From: Amaranthus tricolor
Taxonomy: Eukaryota > Streptophyta > Magnoliopsida > Caryophyllales > Amaranthaceae
NCBI RefSeq assembly: GCF_026212465.1
Contig: NC_080053.1
Coordinates: forward strand, 14,200,969-14,264,968
Direction: 5' to 3'
Length of the DNA: 64,000 bases
A model generated the notes under the pieces. The model saw only the letters and a list, made by a program, of their open reading frames with translations. It was not told where the DNA came from and searched no databases. Within the stretch, counting starts at the first letter, position 1. Each line of letters opens with the position of its first letter. Shown here piece after piece: positions 24,091 to 36,887 of the stretch. The translations under genes were made by a program, and so were the position numbers.

Positions 24091-27000
24091 GCACAAAAAA
24101 CTATTTGGTATATTTTATTGTGTTGAAGTGGGTCAGAATAGAAAATCATAGTCATATGCTATAAATTACGTGTTACGTTGCGATTTTATGCGTTTTTATG
24201 CTTATTTGGCACTTTTGCGCATAAAGCAAGCTCAAACATGGTTTGTTTTGCACGCAACTTGGCACAAAACACTATTTGGTTTATATTATTGTGTTTAAGT
24301 AACTGAATGGAAAACATAATCATATGCTACAAATTACGTGTTACGTTTCGATTTTATGCGTTTTTTATACTTTTTTCGCACTTTCCCGCGCATAAAGCAG
24401 CTCAAACTTGGTTTGTTTTGCCCCCAACTAGGCACAAAACACTATTTGGTATTATATTATTTTTTTAAGTAACTAGAATTGAAAATCATAGTCATATGCT
24501 AGAAATTACGTGTTAGGTTTCAATTTTTATGCGTTTTTAAGGCTTTTTTAGCACTTTAGCGTTTAAAGTAGCAGAAACTTGGTTTGTTTTGCACGAAACT
24601 TGCCACACAACACTATTTGGTATATATTATTGTGTTAAAGTGGTTAAAATTGAAAATCATAGTCATATGCTAGAAATTTTTAGTAAAGATGCGATTTTTA
24701 TGCGTTTTTTAAGCTTTCCTGGAACTTTCGTGCATAAAGCAGCTCAAACTTGGTTTGTTTTGCACGTAACTTGGATCAAAACAATATTTGGTATAACTTA
24801 TTGTGTGTAAGTGGTTACAATTGAAAATCATAGTCATATGCTAGAAATTACATGTTAAATTGGGATTTCATGCGTTTTAAAGCTTTTTTGGCACTTTCGC
24901 GCATAAAGTAGCTTAAACTTGGTTTGTTTTGCACGAAACATGGCACACAAACACTATTTTGTATATTTTATTATGTTGAAGTGGTTAGAATTGAAAATCA
25001 TACTCATAAACTAGAAATTTGTGTTAAGATGCGATTTTATGCGTTTTTTAAGCTTTTTTGGCAATTTCGCGCTTAAAGTAGCTCAAACTCGGTTTGTTTT
25101 GCACGCAAATTGGCACAAAACACTATTTCGTATATATTATTGTGTTGACGTGGTTAGAATTGAAAATCATAGTCATATGCTAGTAATTACGTGTTAAGTT
25201 GCGATTTTATTTCGTTTTTAAGCTTTTTTTGGCACTTTCGCGCATTAAGTACCTTTAACTTGGTTTGTTTTACACGCAACTTGGCACACAACACTAGTTG
25301 GTATATCTTATTGTATTGAAGTGGTTACAATTGAAAATCATAGTCATATGCTAGAAATTACGTGATAAGTTGCGATTTTATGCGTTTTTAAGCTTTTTTG
25401 GCACTTTCCGCGCATAAAGCAGCTGAAACTTGGTTTGTTTGGCACGCAACTTTGCACACAACACTATTTGGTATACTTTGTTGTATTGAAGTGGTTAGAA
25501 TTGAAAATCATAGTTATATGCTACAAATTACGTGTTAAGTTGCGATTTTATGCGTATTTAAGCGTTTTTAGAATTTTCGCGAATAAATTAGCTAAAACTT
25601 GGTTTGTTTTGGACGCAAACTTGGCGTACAACACTATTTGGTATATATTATTGTGTTGAAGTCGTTACAATTGAAATACATAGTTATATGCTAGAAATTA
25701 CATGTTATGTTGCGAGTTTATGCGTTTTTAAGCGTTTTAGGACACTTTCGCGCGTAAAGAAGCTCAAACTTGGTTTTTTTTGCACACAACTTGGCACACA
25801 ACACTATTTTATATATATTATTGTGTTGAAGTGGTTAAAATTGAAAATCATAGTTATATGCAAGAAATTACGTGTTTAGTTGCGATTTTATGCGTTTTTA
25901 ATCTTTTTTGGCACTTTTGCGCATAAAGTAGCTCAAACTAGGTTTATTTTGCACGTAACTTGGCACACAAAACTATTTGCTATATTTCATTGTGTTGAAG
26001 TGGTTAGAATGGAAAATCATAGTCATATGCTAGAAATTACGTGTTACATTTCGATTTAATGCGTTTTTATGCTTTTTTGGCACTTTCGCGCATAAAGCAA
26101 CTCAAACTTGGTTTATTTTACACGCAACTTGGTACAAATCACTATTTGGTATAAATTATTGTGTTTATGTAACTACAATTGAAAATCATAATGATATGCT
26201 AGAAATTACGTGTTAAGATGCGATTTTATGCGTTTTAAAGATTTTTTGGCACTTTAGCGCTTAAAGTAGCAAAAAGTTGGTTTGATTTGCACGCAACTTG
26301 CCAAACAACACTATTTGGTATATATTATTGTGTTGACGTGGTTAGAATTGAAAATCATAGTCATATGCTAGTAATTACGTGTTAAGTTGCGATTTTATTC
26401 GTCTTTATGCTTTTTTGGCACTTTTGCGCATTAAGTACCTTTAACTTGGTTTGTTTTACACGCAACTTGGCACACAACACTATTTGGTATATCTTATTGT
26501 GTTGAAGTGGTTACAATTGAAAATCATAGTCATATGCTAGAAATTAAGTGATAAGTTGGGATTTCATGCGTTTTTAAACTTTTTTGGTACTTTCGCGCAT
26601 AAAGTACCTCAAATTTGGTTTGCTTTGGATGCAACTTGGCACACTACACTACTTGCTATATTTTATTATGTTGAAGGGGTTAGAATTGAAAATCATAGTC
26701 ATATGCTAGAAAGTACGTGTTAAGTTGAGATTTTATGCATTTTTATGCTTTTTTCGCACTCTCGCGCATAAAGTAGCACAAACTTGGTTTGTTTTGCACG
26801 AAACTTGCCACACAACACTATTTGGTTTATATTATTGTGTTGAAGTGGTTAGAATTGAAAATCGTAGTCATATGCTAGAAATTTCGTGTTAAGATACGAT
26901 TTTATGCGTTTTTAAGCTTTTATGGCACTTTCGCGCTTAAAGCAGCTCAAACTCGGTTTGTTTTGCACGCAATTTGGCACAAAACACTATTTCATATATA

Positions 27001-30000
27001 TTTATGTTTTTAAGTGGTTACAATTGAAAATCATAGTCATATGCTAGAAATTACGTGTTAACTTGCGATTATATGCGTTTTTAAGCTTTTTTGGCACTTT
27101 CGCGCTTAAAATAGCTCAAACTTGGTTTGTTTTGCACGCAACTTGGCAAACAACACTATTTGGTATATATTATTGTGTTGACGTGATTAGAATTGAAAAT
27201 CATAGACATATGCTAGTAATTACGTGTTATGTTGTGATTTTATTCGTTTTTATGCTTTTTTGGCACTTTCACGCATTAAGTACCTTTAACTTGGTTTGTT
27301 TTACACGCAACATGGCACACAACACTATTTGGTATATCTTATTTTGTTGAAGTGGTTACAATTGAAAATCATAGTCATATGCTAGAAATTACGTGTTAAG
27401 TTTCGATTTTATGCGTTTTTAAGCTTTTTTAGCACTTTCGCACATAATGCAGCTCAAACTTGGTTTGTTTGGCACGAAACTTGGCACAATAAACTATTTG
27501 GTATACATTATTGTATTGAAGTGGTTAGAATGAAAAATCATAGTTATATGCTAGAAATTACGTGTTAAGTTGCGATTTTATGCGTATTTAAGCCTTTTTA
27601 GAATTTTCGCGCATAAATTAGCTCAAACTTGGTTTGTTTTGGACGCAACTTGGCTCACAAAACTATTTGGTATATATTATTGTATTGAAGTGGTTACAAT
27701 TGAAAATCATAGTCATATGCTAGAAATTACGTGTTAATTTGCGATTATATGCGTTTTTTAAGCTTTTTTGGCACTTTCGCGCTTAAAGTAGCTCAAACTT
27801 GGTTTGTTTTGCACGCAACTTGGCACACAACACTATTCGGTATATATTATTGTGTTGACGTGGTTAGAATTGAAAATCATAGTCATATGCTAGTAATTAC
27901 GTGTTAAGTTGCGATTTTAATCGTTTTTTAAGCTTTTTTGGCACTTTGGCGCATTAAGTACCTTTAACTTGGTTTGTTTTACACACAACTTGGCACACAA
28001 CACTATTTGGTATATCTTATTGTGTTGAAGTGGTTACAATTGAAAATCATACTCATATGCTAGAAATTACGTGTTAAGTTGCGATTTTATGCGTTTTTAA
28101 GCTTTTTTGGCACTTTCGCACATAATGCAGCTCAAACATGGTTTGTTTGGCACGCAACATGGCACACAACACTATTTGGTATACATTATTGTATTGAAGT
28201 GGTTAGAATTTAAAATCATACTTATATTCTAGAAATTACGTGTTACGTTGCGATTTTATGCGTATTTAAGAGTTTTTAGAATTTTCGCGCATAAATTAGC
28301 TCAAACTTGGTTTGTTTTGGACGCAACTTGGCGCACAACAGTATTTGGTATATATTATTGTAATGAAGTCGTTACAATAGAAATACATAGTTATATGCAA
28401 GAAATTACATGTTAAGTTGCGAGTTTATGCGTTTTTAAGCTTTTTAGACACTTTCGCGCGTAAAGAAGCTCAAACTTGGTTTTTTTTGCACACAACTTGG
28501 AACACAACACTATTTTGTATATATTATTATGTTGAAGTGGTTAAAATTGAAAATCATAGTTATAACCTAGAAATTACGTGTTAAGTTGCGATTTTATGCG
28601 TTTTCAAGCTTTTTTGGCACTTTTGCGCTTAAAGTAGCTCAAACTTGGTTTGTCTTGCACGTAACTTCGCACACAAAACTATTTGGTATATTTTATTGTG
28701 TTGAAGTGGTTAGAATGGAAAATCATAGTCATATGCTAGAAAGTACGTGTTACGTTGCGATTTTATGCGTTTTTATGCTTTTTTTGGCATTTTCGCGCAT
28801 AAAGCAGCTCAAACTTCGTTTATTTTGCACGCAACTTGGCACAAAACACTATTTGGTATAACTTATTGTGTTTAAGTAACTACAATTGAAAATCATAGTG
28901 ATATGCTAGAAATTTCGTGTTAAGTTGCGATTTTATTCGTTTTTAAGCTTTTTTGGCCCTTTAGCGCTTAATGTAGCACAAACCTTGTTTGTTTTGCACG
29001 AAACTTGCCACACAACACTATTTGGTATATATTATTGTGTTAAAGTGGTATAAATTTAAAGTCATAGTCATATGCTAGAAATTTTTAGTTAAGATGCGAT
29101 TTTATGCGTTTTTAAGCATTCTTGGCACTTTCGCGCATAGAGCAGCTCAAATTTGGTTTGTTTTGCACGCAACTTGCCACAAAACAATATTTGGTATATA
29201 TTATTGTGTGTAAGTGGTTACAATTTAAAATCATAGTCATATGCTAGAAATTACGTGTTAAGTTGGTATTTCATGCGTTTTTAAACTTTTTTGGCACTTT
29301 CGCGCATAAAGTACCTCAAATTTGGTTTGTTATGGACGCAACTTGGCACACTAAACTATTTGCTATATTTTATTATGTAGAAGGGGTTAGAATTGAAAAT
29401 CATAGTCATATGCTAGAAAGTACGTGTTTAGTTGCGATTTTATGCATTTTAAAGATTTTTTGGCACTCTCGCGCATAAAGTAGCACAAACTTGGTAGGTT
29501 TTGCACGAAACTTGCCACACAACACTATTTGGTATATATTATTGTGTTGAAGTGGTTAGAATTGAAAATCATAGTCATATGCTAGAAATTTCGTGTTAAG
29601 ATGCGATTTTATGCGTTTCTAAGCTTTAATGGCACTTTCGCGCTTAAAGCAGCTCAAACTCGGTTTGTTTTACACGCAAATTGGCACAAAACACTATTTC
29701 GTATATATTATTGTTTTTAAGTGGTTACAATTGAAAATCATAGTCATATGCTAGAAATTACGTGTTAACTTGCGATTATATGCGAGTTTAAGCTTTTTTG
29801 GCACTTTCGCGCTTAAAGTAGCTCAAACTTGGTTTGTTTTGCACGCAACTTGGCACACAACACTATTCGGTATATATTATTGTGTTGACGTGGTTAGAAT
29901 TGAAAATCATAGTCATATGCTAGTAATTACGTGTTAAGTTGCGATTTTAATCGTTTTTAAGCTTTTTTGGCACTTTGGCGCATTAAGTACCTATAACTTG

Positions 30001-32391
30001 GTTTGTTTTACACGCAACTTGGCACACAACACTATTTGGTATATCTTATTGTGTTGAAGTGGTTACAATTGAAAATCATAGTCATATGCTAGAAATTAAG
30101 TGTTAAGTTGCGATTTTATGCGTTTTTAAGCTTTTTTGGCACTTTCGCACATAATGCAGCTCAAACTTGGTTTTTTGGCACGCAACTTGGAACACAACAC
30201 TTTTTGGTATACATTATTGTATTGAAGTGGTTAGAATTGAAAATCATAGTAATATGATAGAAATTACGTGTTAAGTTGCGATTTTATGCGTATTTAAGCG
30301 TTTTTTAGAATTTTCGCGCATAAGTTAGCTAAAACTTGGTTTGTTTTGGACGCAACTTGGCGCAAAACACTATTTGGTATATATTATTGTGTTGAAGTAG
30401 TTAAAATTGAAAGTCATAGTTATACGCTATAAATTACATGTTAAGTAGCGAGTTTATGCGTTTGTAAGCTTTTTAGACACTTTCGCGCGTAAAGAAGCTC
30501 AAACTTGGTTTTTTTTTGCACACAACTTGGCACACAACACTATTTTGTATATATTATTGTGTTGAAGTGGTAAGAATTGAAAATCATAGTTATATGCTAG
30601 AAATTACGTGTTAAGTTGCGATTTTATGCGTTTTTAAGCTTTTTTGGCACTTTCGCGCTTAAAGTAGCTCAAACTTGGTTTGTTTCGCACATAACTTGGC
30701 ACACAAAACTATTTGGTATATTTTATTGTGTTGAAGTGGTTAGAATGGAAAATCATAGACATATGCTAGAAATTACGTGTTACGTTGCGATTTTATGCGT
30801 TTTTATGCTTTTTTGGCATTTTCGGGCATAAAGCAGCTCAAACTTGGTTTGTTTTGCACGCAACTTTGCACAAACACAATTTGGTGTATATTATTGTGTT
30901 TAAGTAACTACAATTGAAAATCATAGTGATATGCTAGAAATTACGTGTTAAGTTGCGATTTTATGCGTTTTAAAGCTTTTTTGGCACTTTCGCGCATAAA
31001 GTAGCCAAAACTGAGTTTGTTTTGCACGCAACTTGGCACAAAACACTGTTTGGTATATATTATTGTGTTAAAGTGATTACAATTGAAAATCATAGACATA
31101 TGCGAGAAATTACGTGTTAAGTTGCGATTTTTTGCGTTTTTAAGCTTGTTTGGGACTTTCGCGCGTAAAGAAGCTCATACTTGGTTTTTTTTGCACACAA
31201 CTTGGCACACAACACTATTTTGTATATATTATTTTGTTGAAGTGGTTAAAATTGAAAATCATAGTTATATGCTAGAAATTATGTGTTAAGTTACGATTTT
31301 ATGCGTTTTCAAGCTTTATTGGCACTTTTGCGCATAAAGAAGCTCAAACTTGGTTTGTTTTGCACTTAACTTGGCACAATACTATTTGGTATATTTTATT
31401 ATGTTGAAGTGGTTAGAATTGAAAATCATAGTCATATGCTAGAAAGTACATGTTAAGTTGCGATTTTATGCATTTTAAAGCTTTTTTGGCAATTTTGCGC
31501 ATAAAGTAGCTCAAACTTGGTTTGTTTTGAACGAGACTTGCCACACAACACTATTTGGTATATATTATTGTGTTGAAGTGGTTAGAATTGAAAATTACAG
31601 GCATATGCTAGAAATTTGTGTTAAGATACGATTTTATGCGTTTTTTATGCTTTTTTGGCACTTTCGCGCTTAAAAGCAGCTCAAACTCGGTTTGTTTTGC
31701 ACGCAACTTGGCGCACAACACTATTTGGTATATATTATAGTGTTGAAGTGGTTAGATTTGAAAAATCATAGTCATATGCTAGAAATTACATCTTAAGTTG
31801 GGATTTTATGCGTTTTTAAGCTTTTTTTGGCACTTTCGCGCATAAATTAGCCCAAACTTAGTTTGTTCTGCACGCAACTTGGCACACAACACTATTTGGT
31901 ATATATTATAGTGTTGAAGTGATTAGAATTGAAAATCATAGTCATATGCGAGAAATTACGTGTTAAGTTGCGATTTTATGCGTTTTAAGCTTTTTTGGGA
32001 CTTTCGCGCATAAATGAGCTCAAACTTGGTTTGTTTTGCACGAAACTTGCCACACAACACTATATGGTATAATTATTGTGTTGAAGTGGTTAGAATTTAA
32101 AATCATAGTCATATGTTAGATAATACGTGTTAAGTCGCGATTTTATGCGTTTTTAAGTTTTTGGGAACTTTCGCGCATAAAGCAGCTCAAAGTTAGTTTA
32201 TTTTGCACGCAACTTGGCACACTACACTATTTGGTATATATCATTGTTATCAAGTGGTTAGAATTTAAAATCATAATCATATGCGAGAAATTACGTGTCA
32301 AGTTGCGATTTTATGCGTTTTAAAACGTTTTTGGCACTTTCGCGCATAAAGCAGCTCAAATTTGGTTAGTTTTGCACGCAACTTGGCACAA
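24091..32391 (+). repeat. Satellite array, subfamily A, with a diverged register of about 2030 bp
   Basis: About 49 monomers in the same orientation. A 12-monomer register of roughly 2030 bp recurs: the distinctive GAATTTTCGCG monomer near 25566 and 27597, and again near 28270 and 30300; the variant TGCGATTATATGCG near 27735 and 29768; the open-frame start at 28586 and 30616. Copies are less alike than in the 8- and 7-monomer blocks. The array stops at the CACTA terminus. No gene is supported. Confidence 0.9.
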
Positions 32392-32409
32392 CACTCACCA
32401 GTGGAAAAA
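32392..32409. repeat. CACTA terminal inverted repeat (3' end)
   Basis: CACTCACCAGTGGAAAAA resembles known CACTA termini (CACT followed by a short mixed stretch and an A-run). The satellite itself contains CACT at this phase (ACAACACTATTTGG), so the exact first base is uncertain by up to four positions. The partner at the 5' end is missing. Confidence 0.8.
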
Positions 32410-32412
32410 TCT

Positions 32413-32652
32413 CATTTGCTGCGGTTTTTGGCCATTATTTGCTGCGGTTTTGGCCCCAAGCAATAGTGATAGCAGCAAATAGCCTATTTTAAATGCTGCG
32501 GTTAAAAACCGCAGCAAAAAAGGGTATTATTTGCTGCGGTCAGTCCCCAAAACCGCAGTAAATAAGAGGTATTATTTGCTGCGGTCAGCCCCCATAACCG
32601 CAGCAAATAATGGCACTTATTTGCTGCGGTTTTGGGGGTTGACCGCAGCAAA
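32413..32652. repeat. CACTA subterminal repeats, motif TTTGCTGCGGT in both orientations
   Basis: About ten full or near-full copies of TTTGCTGCGGT or its complement ACCGCAGCAAA lie within 240 bp, for example at 32415, 32438, 32491, 32508, 32530, 32552, 32575, 32597, 32630 and 32642. Pairs of opposite orientation form small hairpins. In En/Spm elements, subterminal arrays of this kind bind the transposon-encoded regulatory protein; that role is inferred here. Confidence 0.85.
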
Positions 32653-32655
32653 TAG

Positions 32656-33007
<352 letters not shown>

Positions 33008-33042
33008 AAGTCCTAAAAATAATCTATATTATTTACACTTTA

Positions 33043-36000
33043 TCAAGGACAAAATTTAGCAAGATACGCGGCAATCTTGTCTTTTAATTCGCACATCTCT
33101 CCACTTCTCAAACAGCGTGTTTCCCTCGGAATGTCGTTAAAAACCTATAATATAATATAAAATCAAAAGACGATTAATATAAATTAAAAATTAGACGATT
33201 ACCAATAAGAATTATTTAAGAACGTACTAACCAATACGTAAGGCATCTGTATTTTCGACTCCAAACTCCTTCTCGGATTTTATAATATCGTCCATATACT
33301 TCAGCGCGTAGTAGCCGCATTCAACGGAAGAAGAAGGTTGTTGAAAGCACTAAGAGAAAATAGATGTTAGTGTCAAAAACGGTTAAAAACGCATAAAATC
33401 GCAACTTAACACGTAAATTCTAGAATATGACCATGACTTTCAATTCTAACAACTTCTACACAATAATATATACCAAATAGTTTTGTGTGCCAAGTTTCGT
33501 GCAAAACAAACCAAGTTTGAGCTACTTTATGCGCAAAATTGACAAAAACGCTTAAAAACCCTTAAAATTGCAACTTAACACCTAATTTCTAGGATATGAC
33601 TATTATTTTCATTTCTAACCATTTCAACACAATAATATATGCCAAATAGTGTTGTGTGCCAAGTTTCGTGCATAACAAACCAAATTTGAGCTACTTTACG
33701 CGCGAAATTGACAAAAACGCTTAAAAACCCTTAAAATCGCAACTGAACACCTAATTTCTAGCATTTGACTATTATTTTCAATTCGAACCATTTCAACACA
33801 ATAATATATGCCAAATAGTGTTGTGTGCCAAGTTTCGTGCATAACAAACCAAGTTTGAGCTACTTTACGCGCGAAATTGACAAAAACGCTTAAAAACCCT
33901 TAAAATCGCAACTTAACACTTAATTTCTAGCATATGACTATTATTTTCAATTCTAACCATTTCAACACTATAATATATGCCAAATAGTTTTCTGTGCCAA
34001 GTTTCGTGCGTAACAAACCAAGTTTGAGCTACTTTACGCGCAAAATTGACAAAAACGTTTTAAAATCCTTAAAATCGCAACTTAACACCTAATTTCTAGA
34101 ATATGACTATTATTTTCAATTCTAACCATTTAAACACAATAATATATGCCAAATAGTGTTTTGTGCCAAGTTTCGTGCGTAACAAACCATGTTTGACCTA
34201 CTTTACGCGCGAAATTGACACGGTAGCAAACTAGTGACCAGACCACCTTGGACGACACGTGGAGACCAAACCTATGCATCCAGGACCTAGGCTAAAGTGG
34301 AAATGAAATCTAGGTACTTGGATCTCGCTATCAAGGTCCTAAAACCATTCTAACAATCCTCGTGGACTTCTAGAAGCTGAGATGAAGGAGGGCTGCTCGA
34401 CAGTTTGCTAGATCAGAATTGTTTAAGTGTTTGTGGTTGTTTCGTGTTCTTTTCATGATCATTTGTAGTTTTTGTCTGTGTTACTAATCAAATTTTACGC
34501 ACAACTTTAATCCTTGCATAACCATGGCCTTAATCAGCCCCAGTTTCGCATCAAAACCAAGTTTGAGCTACTTTAGGCACGAAATTGACAAAAACGCTTA
34601 AAAACCCTTAAAATCGCAACTTAACACCTAATTTCTAGCATATGACTATTATCTTCAATTCTAACCATTTCAACACAATAATATATTCCAAATAGTGCTG
34701 TGTGCCAAGTTTCGTGCGTAACAAACCATGTTTGACCTACTTTACGCGTGAAATTGACATAGCAGCAAACTAGTGACCAGACCACCTTGCACGACACGTT
34801 GAGACCAAACCTATGCATTCAGGACCTAGGCTAAAGTGGAAATGGAATCTTGGTACTTGCATCTAGCTATCAAGGTCCTAAAACCATTCTAACAATCCCC
34901 GTGGACTCCTAGAAGCTGAGATGAAGGAGGGCTGCTCGACAGTTTGCTAGATCAGAATTGTTTAAGTGTTTGTGGTTGTTTCGTGTTCTTTTCATGATCA
35001 TTTGTAGTTTTTGTCTGTGTCATTAATCAAAGTTTACGCACAACTTTAATCCTTGCATAACCATGGCCTTAATCAGCCCCGGTTTCGCATCAAAACCAAG
35101 TTTGAGCTACTTTACGCACGAAATTGACAAAAACGCTTAAAAACCCTTAAAATCGCAACTTAACACCTAATTTCTAGCATATGACTATTATTTTCAATTC
35201 TAACCATTTCAACACAATAATATATTCCAAATAGTGCTGTGTGCCAAGTTTCGTGCGTAACAAACCATGTTTGATCTACTTTACGCGTGAAATTGACATA
35301 GCAGCAAACTAGTGACTAGACCACCTTGCACGACACGTTGAGACCAAACATATGCATCCAGGACCTAGGCTAAACTGGAAATTGAATCTTGGTACTTGGA
35401 TCTAGCTATCAAGGTCCTAAAACCATTCTAACAATCCCCGTGGACTCCTAGAAACTGAGCTGAAGGAGGGCTGCTCGACAGTTTGCTAGATCAGAATTGT
35501 TTAAGTGTTTGTGGTTGTTTCGTGTTCTTTTCATGATCATTTGTAGTTTTTGTCTGTGTCATTAATCAAAGCTTATGCACAACATTAATCCTTTCATAAC
35601 CAAGGCCTTAATCCGCCCCGATTTCGCATCAAAACCAAGCTTGAGCTACTTTACGCGCGAAATTGACAAAAACGCTTAAAAACCATTAAAATCGCAACTT
35701 AACACCTAATTTCTTGCGTATGACTATTATTTTCAATTCATTTCAACACAATAATATATGCCAAATAGTGTTGTGTGCCATGTTTCGTGCATAACAAACC
35801 TAGTTTGAGCTACTTTACGCGCGAAATTGACAAAAACGCTTAAAAACGCATAAAATCGAATATGTGTACCTTTATTGCTGTCCATTTTGGAAATGTGGCT
35901 CTGGATGTAGATCCCATTTGTCCACGCACTTTTTTCATTGCGCTGAAACGCATGGGAAAAGTAATACTATTTATATATATGTAACACTTAATTAAATCAA

Positions 36001-36807
36001 ATTGGTAAAATAATTAATATTACGTACGCATTCAACAACGCTTTGATTTTTGTGTTGCGAGGTGGGCTTTGAGGTTTTTGTAATGAGTCGAAGACGTGCA
36101 CAGTGTTCGTTAAAGGACATATGACCAAAAGTATCCAATGCAAACTACAAACATAAATTTAAAATCAACAAATTAGAGATTAGGTGACTTTAAAAATCAA
36201 AAGATAAGTTCAATTTCAAAAATAAAACTTACTCTTCCACATATGGTGCCACAACGAATGTGTGTTTAGATGCAACGGAATTAGTCAAAGCCGTCTCAAT
36301 GTATGCTCTGACGTCATCTGGATCATTTCTACATTTACTACCCGAAATCGACTCCGGACAAAACCATCCAATTTTTATTGGAGGTTCGCAAGAATTTAGC
36401 TCCTCGTAAGCCGCATTAAACTCACAAATAAGAAAATTTTGTTAGTAATTTGGTTATTAAAACAATTAAACAACAATGCCTAACTTGTAAGATAATGAAC
36501 ATCACCTCATGTAGACATGGAAAAGAGCTACATTCATCATTTCTCCTCTCAAAAATTGCCCAATGTCACTAGGACCAATAATTACAAACCGGCTCTCTAA
36601 AAAGCAATATTGCTCCTTCAGCAGGTTCAAAATGAGTGGGTCCTCCTCACTTATGCGAGATGCACAATAATGCAGCCATTGGCAATCTTGAGAGAGATCT
36701 TTTAGCTCCTCATCAGTCAAAATTGGAGTGCTTGGCATCGACTTTGACCCAATCGACACCTTTTCTGAGAAACCGACCTCTCTCCAAGATCCCTTTGGAC
36801 TATTTTG
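33043..36807 (-). CDS. CACTA second gene, C-terminal part: Ulp1-like (C48) cysteine protease exons
   Basis: Proposed exons on minus: 36807-36506, 36420-36233, 36144-36028, 35942-35870, 33349 to about 33238, possibly 33144-33043. Residues match the C48/Ulp1 (SUMO protease-like) fold carried by plant transposons: [13 protein letters not shown], then [10 protein letters not shown], then the catalytic His in HWILLVI, Asp in HVFDSLQ, and Gln and Cys in [20 protein letters not shown]. Exons 36420 to 33349 join in phase across three introns with GT/AG ends, which supports the model. The 36506/36420 junction and the last junction (33238 to 33144) do not phase; translation may instead stop at 33227-33229. 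The intron 35869-33350 is filled with inverted satellite. In hosts such proteases cut SUMO or SUMO-like conjugates; the role in the transposon is not established. Confidence 0.75.
33371..34220 (-). repeat. Inverted satellite, five tandem monomers inside the Ulp1 intron
   Basis: Reverse complement of the surrounding satellite: GACAAAAACGCTTAAAAACC-type landmarks recur near 33541, 33709, 33877 and 34047, a period of 168-170 bp. Interior monomers read TTAAGGGTTTTTAAGCG on the minus strand, as in subfamily B near the right end of the window, whereas the copy next to the exon at 33349 reads TTATGCGTTTTTAA, as in subfamily A. Confidence 0.93.
34221..35640 (-). repeat. Composite tandem repeat: 539-bp unit (332-bp unknown block + 207-bp satellite), three copies
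   Basis: The landmark GCAAACTAGTGACCAGACCA (third copy GACTAGACC) occurs at 34226, 34765 and 35304, a period of 539 bp. Each unit has about 332 bp of non-satellite sequence (CATCCAGGACCTAGGCTAAA, GAGGGCTGCTCGACAGTTTG, AACCATGGCCTTAATC), then about 207 bp of inverted satellite, that is, one monomer plus a 37-bp overlap. The non-satellite block has no recognisable coding content; its origin is unknown. Copies differ by scattered substitutions. Confidence 0.92.
35641..35858 (-). repeat. Inverted satellite monomer next to the Ulp1 exon
   Basis: The last inverted satellite copy runs to within about 12 nt of the splice donor at 35869-35864. Its final block (35828-35858) matches 33371-33401 at the other end of the intron almost exactly. 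Confidence 0.9.
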
Positions 36808-36887
36808 CTATTTCAATTTATAAAATTAAATTAGTGTGAGCATGCAATTAAAAAATTAAAAATAAACAAGGTACAAATGATTCTTAC

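Noticed and set aside
10294..32391. CRISPR-like regular repeats
   Set aside because: Repeats are contiguous about 169-bp monomers with no unique spacers, and the context is a plant genome.
32380..32400. The pentamer CACTA in every satellite monomer (AACACTATTTGG) as evidence that the satellite is made of CACTA termini
   Set aside because: A five-base match is expected by chance, the rest of the monomer shows no subterminal TTTGCTGCGGT motif, and the insertion point merely overlaps it.
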